A DNA stretch of 64,000 nt from JBEBGV01 sp040081265 (GTDB lineage Bacteria; Acidobacteriota; Vicinamibacteria; Vicinamibacterales; UBA2999). The stretch spans positions 186,001 through 250,000 of the forward strand of contig JBEBGV010000001.1 in the NCBI GenBank assembly GCA_040081265.1, read 5' to 3'. The notes below the pieces were generated by a model. It was given only the letters and a program-made list of their open reading frames with translations. It did no database searches and was not told the DNA's origin. Positions 8,540 to 16,450 of the stretch are shown here, one piece after another. The position numbers were made by a program, and so were the translations under genes. Numbering within the stretch: the first letter of the stretch is position 1; every line of letters starts with the position of its first letter.

Positions 8540-9184
8540 TCAACGGAGCGCGGAGAGGTTCAGCTGACCGCGCGCGAGCGTCCTGCCGCCGTCGGCCACG
8601 ATCACTTCATAGCGACCGTTGCGATCAAGCTGCCGTCCGTCGTAGGTGACCTGGATGGTGCCACCAAGCAGTGGCTGGCTTTGTCCGCGACCCGCACGAG
8701 AGCCAACCACCTGCGCCGGGGATTGTGGCTGGCCGTTGACACGCGGACCGAAACGCGGAATACGGTCAACCGAACGCGAGAGTACCGGCATCTGGTTTAC
8801 TGTCGAGATGAGGACGACGTCATAGCCTGGAACGCCGATGAACGTGTTGAGAGGACTGAGGGTGAGTTCGAGCCGGAGCTCGACCTGTTCGGGAGTCTCG
8901 CCCAGCACGGCCAGGGCCTCACGCTGCCCAAAGAGTCGCTCACCCCGTAGCAGCGCCGCCTCCGCCGCCAGCACGATCCGACGGAACGGCGTTACGACCT
9001 CTATGTAGTCGAGTGGCGGTTGACCTACGGGAAGGCGGTACGGTCTGTGGAATTCGATGCGCTCAGACTCTATGCCGGTTCGTCCGATGGAGATCGCCCG
9101 CGTGATGTCGTCCAACCCCAGCGACACGTCGAAGGCCTGCACTGTCGCCGTCAGCACCACAAGCGAGACGAAGGCCGCGCGCAT
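8540..9184 (-). CDS. Hypothetical exported protein
   Basis: I do not recognise the family. The 214-residue product, read from the ATG at 9184, begins with a signal peptide ending near VQAFD, then carries a mixed alpha/beta region with no motif I can name. It contains several hydrophobic beta-type stretches (PLDYIEVVTPFRRIVLAAEAAL, interrupted) and ends in a region that could be an immunoglobulin-like fold (VTYDGRQLDRNGRYEVIVADGG). Two GTG codons directly upstream (9187, 9190) are alternative starts. It lies 45 bases before the CHRD gene's stop and could be in one transcript with it. Its 3' end abuts the strong terminator at 8496. A periplasmic protein is the most that can be said. Confidence 0.6.
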   Translation of the reverse strand: MRAAFVSLVVLTATVQAFDVSLGLDDITRAISIGRTGIESERIEFHRPYRLPVGQPPLDYIEVVTPFRRIVLAAEAALLRGERLFGQREALAVLGETPEQVELRLELTLSPLNTFIGVPGYDVVLISTVNQMPVLSRSVDRIPRFGPRVNGQPQSPAQVVGSRAGRGQSQPLLGGTIQVTYDGRQLDRNGRYEVIVADGGRTLARGQLNLSALR

Positions 9185-9229
9185 CACCACGATGATGGTA
9201 ATGCAGGCAGCCTCCGGCCAACTGGAGCG

Positions 9230-9709
9230 CTAGCGGGAGAGGATCTGACCGCGGATCTCGCCTGCCGGGAAGGACGTCGTGTGGACGTTGACGTAGGCGT
9301 TGCCGCCGACAATCGCCTGAATCGCGTCATCGATGGTGTTGATACCGATGTCGGGTCTGGGGCGGAAGTCCCTGGGTCCGAGACCAAAGACGAGGGCCAT
9401 GTCCCCGGTGCGTCCGGCTGGGAATCCGAAGTCGAGCACGACCGGGCCGGCAACGCCTTTCGGTCCAACGTGTATGTGCCCGGCGGTGGTCCCCGTGGGC
9501 AGGTTGAACAGGTTCAGCGTCACGGTGACCGACCGACGCTGCGAATCGATCACCACCTCGGCTGTTCCGAGGGCGCCGGTGAGCAGCCCGGGAGTCTCCT
9601 CCCCACCCGTAAGGGAGGCAATCATTCGAATTTCCTGGGCGGCGGACGGGCCCGCCAGAGCCAGCACCAGAGCGGTCGCAATCAGTCCCGTCGCAAGCAG
9701 CTTGTTCAT
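9230..9709 (-). CDS. Exported CHRD-domain protein
   Basis: Secreted protein of 159 residues consisting of a signal peptide (ending near PSAAQ, residue 24) and one CHRD domain, the beta-rich module first seen in chordin and common as a stand-alone domain in bacteria. Signature parts are LTGGEETPG near the start, the GHIHVGPKGVAGPVV stretch, and AYVNVHTTSFPAGEIRGQI at the end. Molecular function in bacteria is not known to me. The ATG at 9709 has AGGAGA eight bases upstream, which rejects the longer frame reaching 9766. It is divergent from the SDR gene and upstream of the hypothetical exported gene at 8540. Confidence 0.9.
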   Translation of the reverse strand: MNKLLATGLIATALVLALAGPSAAQEIRMIASLTGGEETPGLLTGALGTAEVVIDSQRRSVTVTLNLFNLPTGTTAGHIHVGPKGVAGPVVLDFGFPAGRTGDMALVFGLGPRDFRPRPDIGINTIDDAIQAIVGGNAYVNVHTTSFPAGEIRGQILSR

Positions 9710-9826
9710 CGTCGGTGTCTCCTCGTATGGGAATTGGCGAGTCGAGCTGAGCAGAAATGGGGCCACCTCGTTTTCGCCCGGATCGGGTGCGATCTGAGCG
9801 ACTGGAGCCCCTCGGGGTTACGAGGC

Positions 9827-9842
9827 CCGAAAGGCATTTCGG
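9827..9842. repeat. Small perfect dyad between divergent CHRD and SDR genes
   Basis: CCGAAA-GGCA-TTTCGG is a perfect 6-bp inverted repeat 12 bases before the presumed -10 of the SDR gene. It could be an operator. At this length chance is not excluded. Confidence 0.35.
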
Positions 9843-9853
9843 AAAATCCGATC

Positions 9854-9859
9854 TACGAT
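9854..9859 (+). promoter_or_regulatory. -10-like hexamer of the SDR gene
   Basis: TACGAT ends ten bases before the ATG at 9870 and overlaps the alternative ATG at 9858. If it is the true -10, only the 9870 start can be translated. No Shine-Dalgarno sequence is present. Confidence 0.3.
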
Positions 9860-9869
9860 GCCGGTCGCC

Positions 9870-10610
9870 ATGCAGCTCGCAGGAAGAGTCAGTCTGATTA
9901 CAGGTGGACGTCGGATAGGGTCGGTGGTTGCCGCCGAACTGGCCCGCGCCGGCTCTGACGTGGGACTCGTGTACCTCAGTTCCCGCGCCGAGGCGGAGCA
10001 GGCCGCTCAGGCGGTCGAGTTGAGCGGCCGCCGGGCGTTTCTGGTGCAGGGTGACCTCCGTCAACCCGAAGTGTGCGAACAGGTCGTTGAAGACGTCGTC
10101 GAGGCTCTCGGGCGGGTGGACGTGCTCGTCAACATGGCGTCGATCTACCGATCACGACCGTTTGATGAGATCTCAGTGGGCGACTGGGACACCCAGCTGG
10201 CGGTGGATCTGCGCGCGGCCTGGCTGTGCGCGCGGGCCGCAGTCCCTCACATGCGCCGGCTTCGGGGCGGGCGGATCATCAATTTTGCGGACTGGGTGGC
10301 CAGGAGCGGTCGTCCCCGATACAACGGATACCTGACGTATTACGTGGCCAAGGCCGGGGTGATTGCCCTCACCGAGGCACTGGCCCTCGAGCTGGCCGCT
10401 GATCAGATCCTCGTCAATGCCATCGCCCCTGGCCCGATCGTGGCACCCGATGGCACTACGGCGGAAGAGTTCGCGACCGTTGAGCGCGCGACGCCGCTTG
10501 GCAGGTGGGGCGGCGAGATTGAAATTGCGAAAGCCGTGCTGTCGCTTGTGGAGAGCGACTTCATCACCGGCGAGACCGTGCGCGTTGACGGTGGCCGGCA
10601 CCTGCGATGA
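9870..10610 (+). CDS. Short-chain dehydrogenase/reductase, pteridine-reductase-like
   Basis: NAD(P)H-dependent SDR of 246 residues. The cofactor motif is TGGRRIG rather than the TGxxxGxG of FabG, and this RRIG form is typical of pteridine reductases such as PTR1 and FolM. The active-site segment is INFADWVARSGRP...YYVAK: Asp sits where most SDRs have catalytic Ser, again as in PTR1/FolM, and the YxxxK pair is present. The loop between them is about three residues longer than usual. It would reduce dihydrofolate or dihydropterins, but substrate is inferred. The MTHFR-like gene converges on it with 23 bases between stops, which fits a one-carbon theme. An FabG-like role on another substrate is possible. 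Confidence 0.75.
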   Translation: MQLAGRVSLITGGRRIGSVVAAELARAGSDVGLVYLSSRAEAEQAAQAVELSGRRAFLVQGDLRQPEVCEQVVEDVVEALGRVDVLVNMASIYRSRPFDEISVGDWDTQLAVDLRAAWLCARAAVPHMRRLRGGRIINFADWVARSGRPRYNGYLTYYVAKAGVIALTEALALELAADQILVNAIAPGPIVAPDGTTAEEFATVERATPLGRWGGEIEIAKAVLSLVESDFITGETVRVDGGRHLR

Positions 10611-10633
10611 GGCCGTCCTGGGGTGCAGGTCTT

Positions 10634-11491
10634 TCAGCGGGCCGTGGCGCCGACGCGATCGAGGATGGCGTTCATGGTGGCCGCTGTACCGTGCAGCGGG
10701 AGATTACTGATGTAGAAGTGGCGGACGCCCCGCTCGCGCAGTGACGCAATCGTTCGCGCGCAGATATCAGCTGCGGTCGATCCCGACTCGAACTCCGCCA
10801 TCAGACCATCGACTGGCACCGGCAGGAAGCGGCTCAGGGTTTCTAGCGTCTTGCGATTCGCGCTCCGATAGTAGAAGACCCCAAACACGCCAGGCTGCGG
10901 GATGCGGCGACGCTCGACTTCGGCTACGAATGCCTCGACCGGCCCCGGGTTGAGGTGGCTCACGATCTGGGTCAGGTAGTACTCGGCGGTGAAAGTGGTG
11001 TCTTCGATGAAGTCAGCCTGCTGTCTGGCGTCGGCATACGGGTTTGCCCAGCCGCCCAGCAGGAGCTGCGGCACGCGCCATCGAATTTCGCGACGAAGCT
11101 GCCACGCATGTTCGACCGAGCGCGGTCGGCCAACGCTCTTGTCCCCCCCGAGTACCACCAGCGAGGAGAATCCATGCTGCCAGGCCTGCTCAGCGTACGA
11201 CAAGCAGAAGTCAAGGGAGTGTTTGGAGGTGAGGAACGGAATGACATTCGCCTGGGCCACGTCGGCCCCAATGTTTGTCACCAGATGACGCAGGTTGTTC
11301 TCTTCCTGGGTGCCGACGGCGCTGTCGGTCAGGAACACCCCGACGTTCTGCCGCGTCAGATTCTTGACCGCGTGGTAGGTATCGATCCACGCGTCCATGC
11401 CTTCGACTGAATCGAGCTCGGCGCGGGGTGGACGCAGTTCGGCCGCGAACACCGAGCTGGGTCCTCGAAGCGCCTCCAGTAGTCGACTCAC
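10634..11491 (-). CDS. Methylenetetrahydrofolate reductase-like protein
   Basis: TIM-barrel protein of 285 residues resembling the MetF/MTHFR superfamily, which reduces methylenetetrahydrofolate with FAD. Family-like features are the N-terminal FAAELRPPRAE segment (equivalent to the SFEFFPPK start of MetF), the central LVVLGGDK, and the terminal GVRHFYISNLPL strand. Sequence is divergent, so activity on folate is not assured; it may belong to the corrinoid-linked or uncharacterised MTHFR-like branch. The start is GTG at 11491 with GGGAG upstream. It converges with the pteridine-reductase-like SDR gene and is divergent from the beta-CASP hydrolase gene. Confidence 0.7.
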   Translation of the reverse strand: MSRLLEALRGPSSVFAAELRPPRAELDSVEGMDAWIDTYHAVKNLTRQNVGVFLTDSAVGTQEENNLRHLVTNIGADVAQANVIPFLTSKHSLDFCLSYAEQAWQHGFSSLVVLGGDKSVGRPRSVEHAWQLRREIRWRVPQLLLGGWANPYADARQQADFIEDTTFTAEYYLTQIVSHLNPGPVEAFVAEVERRRIPQPGVFGVFYYRSANRKTLETLSRFLPVPVDGLMAEFESGSTAADICARTIASLRERGVRHFYISNLPLHGTAATMNAILDRVGATAR

Positions 11492-11560
11492 AGCCTGCTC
11501 CCGGGACTCGAGTCAGTCTGCGCCGGCTGCGGGAGAGAGACAGCGTTCACCCCCGCATGA

Positions 11561-11566
11561 TATATC
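11561..11566 (+). promoter_or_regulatory. -10-like hexamer of the beta-CASP hydrolase gene
   Basis: TATATC lies seven bases before the GTG start at 11574, with no Shine-Dalgarno sequence. This fits a leaderless transcript. Confidence 0.35.
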
Positions 11567-11573
11567 GTCGGTC

Positions 11574-12950
11574 GTGGCCTCTCTGACGTTTGCCGGCGCT
11601 GCGCGCACTGTCACCGGTTCGAAGTACATCCTCGAGCATGGTGGACAACGTGTCCTCATTGACTGCGGGCTCTTCCAGGGCTTGAAGGAGCTGCGGCTGC
11701 GCAACTGGGATGAGTTCCCGGTGCCACCGCGAAGTTTGACGGCGGTGGTCCTGACCCATGCGCACCTGGATCACGTTGGCTACCTGCCAAGACTTGTCAG
11801 CCGGGGTTTCGACGGCCCGGTCTTCTGCACCGCCGGCACCGCTGAACTGTCGCGACTGGTCCTCCCAGACTCCGCCCGGATTCAGGAGGAGGACGCACGG
11901 AACGCAAACAAGCACCACTATTCGAAGCACTCGCCGGCGCTGCCGCTGTATACCGAGCTCGAAGCACAGCGTGCGTTGACCCTGCTGAAGCCAGTCTCAT
12001 ACGCTCACGCCATCCAGGTGGCTCCGGGGATCTCTGCAGAGTTCCATCAGGCAGGACATCTACTCGGCTCGGCGTTCGTCTTCGTCCGACTGGAAGGCGG
12101 CGGTACGGTGCTCTTCGGCGGCGACCTGGGTCGATACAACCGTCCGGTGCTGCCCGATCCAGAAGCGGCCACCGGGGCGGATCTCGTGCTGATGGAATCG
12201 ACCTACGGCGACCGCGAGCACTTCGTCGACGATGACGGACAGGAACTCGCCGAGATCATCATCGACACGGCAAAGCGGGGCGGCAAACTGGTGATTCCAT
12301 CGTTTGCGATTGGCCGGGTGGAAGAGCTCATCTATTGGGTTCGCCGCCTGGAGCAAGCCAGGCGCATCCCCGTCTTGCCCGTGTATGTCGACAGTCCGAT
12401 GGCTACCGAAGCGCTTCGTTACTACTCCGGGCGACTCTCCGAGCTCGATCCGGAGATGCGCCCGGCGCAGCGTGAGGTCAGTGCCTTCTCGACCGAGCGC
12501 TTCCAGACGATCGCGTCGACACAGCAGTCGAAGGAACTGACGGCCAGCCGCAAGCCCGCCATCGTCATCTCGTCGAGTGGCATGGCGACTGGTGGTCGGG
12601 TCCTCCACCACATGGCGGCCGCGCTTCCCGATCCGAAGAGCACTATCCTGTTTGTGGGATTCCAGGCCGCAGGCACCCGTGGCCGCGCCCTGGTCGACGG
12701 GGCGCCGGAGGTTCGTATCCACGGGCACGAGATCGTCGTGCGGGCTCGAGTCGCGAAGATCGATTCGATGTCAGCGCACGCAGACCGAAGCGAGCTTCTC
12801 CGGTGGCTGGGCACCCTGCCTCACATGCCGAAGCAGCTTGCGCTGGTTCACGGCGAAGCGGGACCGATGGATGCGCTGAAGGCATCGATTGAAGCCCGGT
12901 TCGGTGTGAGAGCGCTGACGCCGGACCATCTGCAGACGATCACGCTCTGA
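11574..12950 (+). CDS. Metallo-beta-lactamase / beta-CASP family hydrolase (RNase-like)
   Basis: Zinc-dependent hydrolase of 458 residues with a metallo-beta-lactamase core, an inserted beta-CASP domain and an RNA-specificity (Zn-dependent RMMBL) tail, as in CPSF73/Ysh1-type nucleases. Visible motifs are HAHLDH (residues about 62-67), HQAGHLLGSA, GGDLGR, then the beta-CASP part with SSSGMATGGRVLHH, and the C-terminal SAHADRSELL and LVHGE. An RNA endo- or exonuclease role in the cytoplasm is inferred from the family. The GTG at 11574 was chosen because the protein fold starts at once (ASLTFAGAARTVTGS), while the open frame upstream is antisense to the MTHFR-like gene. The next aminotransferase gene follows after 30 bases. 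Confidence 0.88.
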   Translation: MASLTFAGAARTVTGSKYILEHGGQRVLIDCGLFQGLKELRLRNWDEFPVPPRSLTAVVLTHAHLDHVGYLPRLVSRGFDGPVFCTAGTAELSRLVLPDSARIQEEDARNANKHHYSKHSPALPLYTELEAQRALTLLKPVSYAHAIQVAPGISAEFHQAGHLLGSAFVFVRLEGGGTVLFGGDLGRYNRPVLPDPEAATGADLVLMESTYGDREHFVDDDGQELAEIIIDTAKRGGKLVIPSFAIGRVEELIYWVRRLEQARRIPVLPVYVDSPMATEALRYYSGRLSELDPEMRPAQREVSAFSTERFQTIASTQQSKELTASRKPAIVISSSGMATGGRVLHHMAAALPDPKSTILFVGFQAAGTRGRALVDGAPEVRIHGHEIVVRARVAKIDSMSAHADRSELLRWLGTLPHMPKQLALVHGEAGPMDALKASIEARFGVRALTPDHLQTITL

Positions 12951-12980
12951 CCACGGGTCTCCGATCTGGACCAGACGCTG

Positions 12981-14147
12981 ATGTCGCCCCATTCGAGTCG
13001 ACTGCCGCACTCGGTCGAGCGCAACTCGCTGACCACCCGGCTCGACCAACTTCGGGCGAACGGCGTTGACATTGTCGATCTGACCGAATCGAATCCAACG
13101 CGGGTTGGGATTCCCTATCCGCCGGAACTGCTGCGCCCACTCGGGCGATCAGAAGCGCTCCGCTACGATCCCAGTCCGCTGGGGCTGGCGTCGGCCCGCG
13201 AGGCGGTAGCATCGGACTACCGTCGTCGTGGCGCTGACATCGACCCACACCACCTCGTCCTGACCGCCAGCACCAGCGAGGCGTACTCGTGGCTCTTCAA
13301 GTTGCTCTGCAATCCGGGCGAGCGGGTGCTCGTGCCCAGGCCCAGCTATCCACTGTTCGAGCATCTGGCCCGACTCGAGGGGGTAGCGCTCGGTACCTAT
13401 GACCTCGACTATCGCGGACGTTGGGACGTCGATGTCGAGGCGATTGCCGCAGCGGGCGACGACGTCCGGGCGCTGATAGTGGTCAGCCCGAATAACCCCA
13501 CGGGGTCATGCGTAACGCGGGGGGAGGTCGCCCGATTGTCGGCGATTTGCGCCGAACGCGACTGGGCGCTGATTGTCGATGAGGTCTTTGCCGACTACCT
13601 GCTCGAAGCCGATGAGGCTGCCACTGACCTGGCGGTGTCGTCGCCCTGCCTGACCGTGTCGCTCGGTGGTTTGTCGAAGTCGGTGGGGCTGCCGCAGGTG
13701 AAACTGGGCTGGATGCTCGTTGGCGGGCCGGAGACGTTGCGGGCTCGCGCGCTTTCAGCGCTCGAAATCATCGCCGACAGTTTCCTGTCCGTGTCGACGC
13801 CGGTCCAGCTGGCGTTGCCGGATCTGCTCGAGCAGGGCGCTGGGATCCGGGAGTTGATCATGCATCGGCTCAGGACAAACATGTCTGATCTGCGAAATCT
13901 GGCGACAGAATTCGCCATGTGCGACGTTCCGCTGGTCGACGGGGGCTGGTCGGCCGTCATCCGCGTGCCGGCTGTCCGGACAGAAGAAGCGCTCGTACTC
14001 GATGTCCTGGAGCGGGAGCATATCCTCGTGTACCCGGGCTACTTCTTTGATTTTCGTCACGAAGCGTATCTGGTGGTCAGCCTGCTGGTACCTCCCGATC
14101 GCTTTCACAGCGCCCTGCCGCGGGTCCTTGAGATCGCGTCAGCGTGA
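12981..14147 (+). CDS. Class I/II PLP-dependent aminotransferase
   Basis: Fold-type I aminotransferase of 388 residues. It has the ESNPTRVG N-terminal segment, the SPNNPTGSCV loop, DEVFADYL, and the PLP lysine in LGGLSKSVGLPQVKLGW (about Lys233). The segment after the lysine differs from the PGWRxGW type of the enzyme at 5351, so the two belong to different subgroups. Substrate cannot be told from sequence. No Shine-Dalgarno sequence precedes the ATG at 12981. It lies 30 bases after the beta-CASP gene and 36 before malQ, all plus strand. Confidence 0.85.
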   Translation: MSPHSSRLPHSVERNSLTTRLDQLRANGVDIVDLTESNPTRVGIPYPPELLRPLGRSEALRYDPSPLGLASAREAVASDYRRRGADIDPHHLVLTASTSEAYSWLFKLLCNPGERVLVPRPSYPLFEHLARLEGVALGTYDLDYRGRWDVDVEAIAAAGDDVRALIVVSPNNPTGSCVTRGEVARLSAICAERDWALIVDEVFADYLLEADEAATDLAVSSPCLTVSLGGLSKSVGLPQVKLGWMLVGGPETLRARALSALEIIADSFLSVSTPVQLALPDLLEQGAGIRELIMHRLRTNMSDLRNLATEFAMCDVPLVDGGWSAVIRVPAVRTEEALVLDVLEREHILVYPGYFFDFRHEAYLVVSLLVPPDRFHSALPRVLEIASA

Positions 14148-14183
14148 CCCGGGCACTGCCCTTGCACGACGGCTGAGTTGCAG

Positions 14184-15794
14184 ATGATCCCGCCCCCTGT
14201 TTCCCGTCGTGCCGGCGTGCTGGTCCCGCTCTTTTCGATCCCTTCGGCGTCGAGCTGGGGCATCGGCGAGATCGGCGACCTGCGTCACGTTGCGGCCTGG
14301 TGTCGCGCAGCGGGGTGCAGCATGCTGCAGCTTCTCCCGGTCAACGAAATGCCCCTCGAGGAGACCTCGCCCTATTCAGCCCTCAGCGCCATGGCGATCG
14401 ATCCCCAGTTCATCTCGGTCTCGCAGGTCGAGGACTTCGAGGCGCTCGGGGGCGAAGGCGCGCTCGAGCCAGAGCTGCAGGACAGGCTGGTGGCGGTCAG
14501 GCGTGCGCCGCGTGTTGACTATGGCACCGTGCGGGCGCTGAAGGACCTGGTTTTGCGTCGGTGCTTTGCCCGCTTCGTGTCTCGCGAGCTGGGCACACCG
14601 AGCGCACGGGCCGACGCCTTCCGCGTCTACGTAGATGCCGAACGCTGGTGGCTCGAGGACTACGCCCTCTACCGAGCCCTGCATGCCCTGCACGGCAGCC
14701 CCTGGTCTGAGTGGCCGGAGCCGATCCGTCAACGTGATCCGGCGGCGCTCGAGGCAGCCAGAGTGTTGCTGGAACGCGACATCGCCTACCGCAAGTATCT
14801 GCAGTGGGTGGCTGGCGAGCAGTGGCGCCAGGCGCGGGCTGCCTGCCAGGATGTTCGACTCTTCGGCGACATGCCGTTCATGGTGAGCGCTGACAGCGCC
14901 GACGTCTGGGCGCGCCAGGACGAATTCCGGCACGACGTCTCGGTGGGGGTTCCTCCTGATGCGTTCAGCGAGACGGGGCAGGACTGGAAGCTGCCGCTCT
15001 ATCGGTGGGACGTCTTCGCTGCGCGCGACTTCGACTGGTTGCGGCACCGAGCCAGGCGTTACGCGGCGCTGTACGACGGGTATCGAGTGGATCACCTGGT
15101 GGGCTTCTATCGCACGTACTTCCGGCCGCACGACGGGTCGCCTGCAGCGTTCTCACCCGAAGAACAAGGTGAGCAGGAACAGTTGGGCGAGCGAGTGCTC
15201 GGTGTCTTCCTTGAGTCCGGTGCGGAGATCATCGCCGAGGACCTTGGTGTCATCCCGGATTTTGTCCGGGCGTCGCTTGCCCGGCTGACAATGCCGGGCT
15301 ACAAGGTGTTCCGGTGGGAGCGCCAGTGGCACACGGCCGGTGAGCCCTTCATCGATCCTGTCGACTACCCACCGGTATCGGCTGCCACCTCGGGTACACA
15401 CGACACCGAGCCCATGGTCATCTGGTGGGAGGCGGCATCGCAGGACGAGCGCGAAGCCGTGCTCGCGGTGCCGTCGATTCGCGCGCGTGTCACCGCCGAG
15501 GTTGCCGCCGCCGCTCTGACCGCTCCCTCGCTCGACCCGGTTGTCCGCGAGGCGCTGCTCGAAAGCCTGTTCGTGGCAGGCTCGAACTACCTGATCCTGC
15601 CCATCGGCGACGTGTTCGGCTGGCGCGACCGGATCAACCAGCCGGCGACGGTGGGCCCTGCGAACTGGACCTGGCGACTTCCGTGGCCGAGCGAGCGTCT
15701 AAGGGTGGAACCCGAGGCTCTGGCGGTCTCCGTCAGGCTCGGATCGTGGTCGGTGCGCCATGGACGCGCGCTTCCAACAGGAGAGCTTCAATGA
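14184..15794 (+). CDS. malQ: 4-alpha-glucanotransferase (amylomaltase)
   Basis: Glycoside hydrolase family 77 enzyme that transfers alpha-1,4-glucan chains between maltodextrins, used in glycogen and maltose metabolism in the cytoplasm. The 536-residue length fits bacterial MalQ of the short (Thermus-like) type. Catalytic residues seen are Asp303 in YRVDHLVG (nucleophile), Glu352 in AEDLGVIP (acid/base) and Asp407 in GTHDTEP (transition-state stabiliser). The N-terminal SSWGIGEIGDL and the 250s-loop region are as expected. ATG at 14184 was preferred to TTG at 14178. Its stop overlaps the ATG of the next gene (ATGA). Together with glgC at 54280 it points to glycogen storage. Confidence 0.93.
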   Translation: MIPPPVSRRAGVLVPLFSIPSASSWGIGEIGDLRHVAAWCRAAGCSMLQLLPVNEMPLEETSPYSALSAMAIDPQFISVSQVEDFEALGGEGALEPELQDRLVAVRRAPRVDYGTVRALKDLVLRRCFARFVSRELGTPSARADAFRVYVDAERWWLEDYALYRALHALHGSPWSEWPEPIRQRDPAALEAARVLLERDIAYRKYLQWVAGEQWRQARAACQDVRLFGDMPFMVSADSADVWARQDEFRHDVSVGVPPDAFSETGQDWKLPLYRWDVFAARDFDWLRHRARRYAALYDGYRVDHLVGFYRTYFRPHDGSPAAFSPEEQGEQEQLGERVLGVFLESGAEIIAEDLGVIPDFVRASLARLTMPGYKVFRWERQWHTAGEPFIDPVDYPPVSAATSGTHDTEPMVIWWEAASQDEREAVLAVPSIRARVTAEVAAAALTAPSLDPVVREALLESLFVAGSNYLILPIGDVFGWRDRINQPATVGPANWTWRLPWPSERLRVEPEALAVSVRLGSWSVRHGRALPTGELQ

Positions 15795-16417
15795 TTCGTC
15801 GAGCATTCTTCGCCGTCGTTCTCGTTTCCATTTCGGCCGCCACGCTCATGGCTCAGGCGGGTCCGACCGGCTGGAAGCTCAGGATCGACGAGAGCACTTC
15901 CGCCTCCGATCCCGACGGGTCCGGTTCCGTCCGGTTCACTTCGACCAACGGGGGAGTCAGGGCAGTGACCCCGCAGGCAGCGGTGTTCTGGCAGCCCGTC
16001 GCGACGGCGACAGGCACGTACACGCTCAAGGGCACCTTTGCGCTCAACGAACCGAGTAATCACTCGAACTATTACGGTCTCGTGTTGGGCGGACGTAATC
16101 TGGATTCGGCGGCCCAGAGCTACGTGTACTTCACCGTCGCCCAGAACGGCACCTGGCTGCTGAAGAAACGGCAAGGCGAGGTGGCCAGCGACGTGACACC
16201 GCGTGGATCGACCGCGGCCATCCGGCGGCCTGACGCGGGCGGCAAGTCCAGCAACGATCTCGAGGTGCGAGTCGGCAACGCCAACGTGGACTTCGTCGTC
16301 AACGGCACGATCGTGCACTCGACGCCCAGGGCCGCCATTGCCACTGATGGCCTCTACGGCATGCGCGTGAATCACTTCCTCGACGTGACGGTGACGGGCC
16401 TGGCGGTGACAAGGTAG
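15791..16417 (+). CDS. Exported protein with LamG/DUF1080-like beta-sandwich
   Basis: The 208-residue product begins with a signal peptide ending near LMAQ (residue 20). The rest looks like a concanavalin-type beta-sandwich: SYVYFTVAQNGTWLLKK, then DLEVRVGNANVDFVVNGTIVHS and DGLYGMRVNH, the pattern of DUF1080/LamG domains that often bind or act on carbohydrates. Its ATG overlaps the malQ stop as ATGA, and AGGAGAG lies nine bases upstream, so translation is probably coupled to malQ. That a secreted protein is coupled to a cytoplasmic glucanotransferase suggests a link to glucan use, but this is inference. Confidence 0.7.
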   Translation: MIRRAFFAVVLVSISAATLMAQAGPTGWKLRIDESTSASDPDGSGSVRFTSTNGGVRAVTPQAAVFWQPVATATGTYTLKGTFALNEPSNHSNYYGLVLGGRNLDSAAQSYVYFTVAQNGTWLLKKRQGEVASDVTPRGSTAAIRRPDAGGKSSNDLEVRVGNANVDFVVNGTIVHSTPRAAIATDGLYGMRVNHFLDVTVTGLAVTR

Positions 16418-16450
16418 GACCGACGTCCATTCCTGCCGGGGAGCTCGGCG

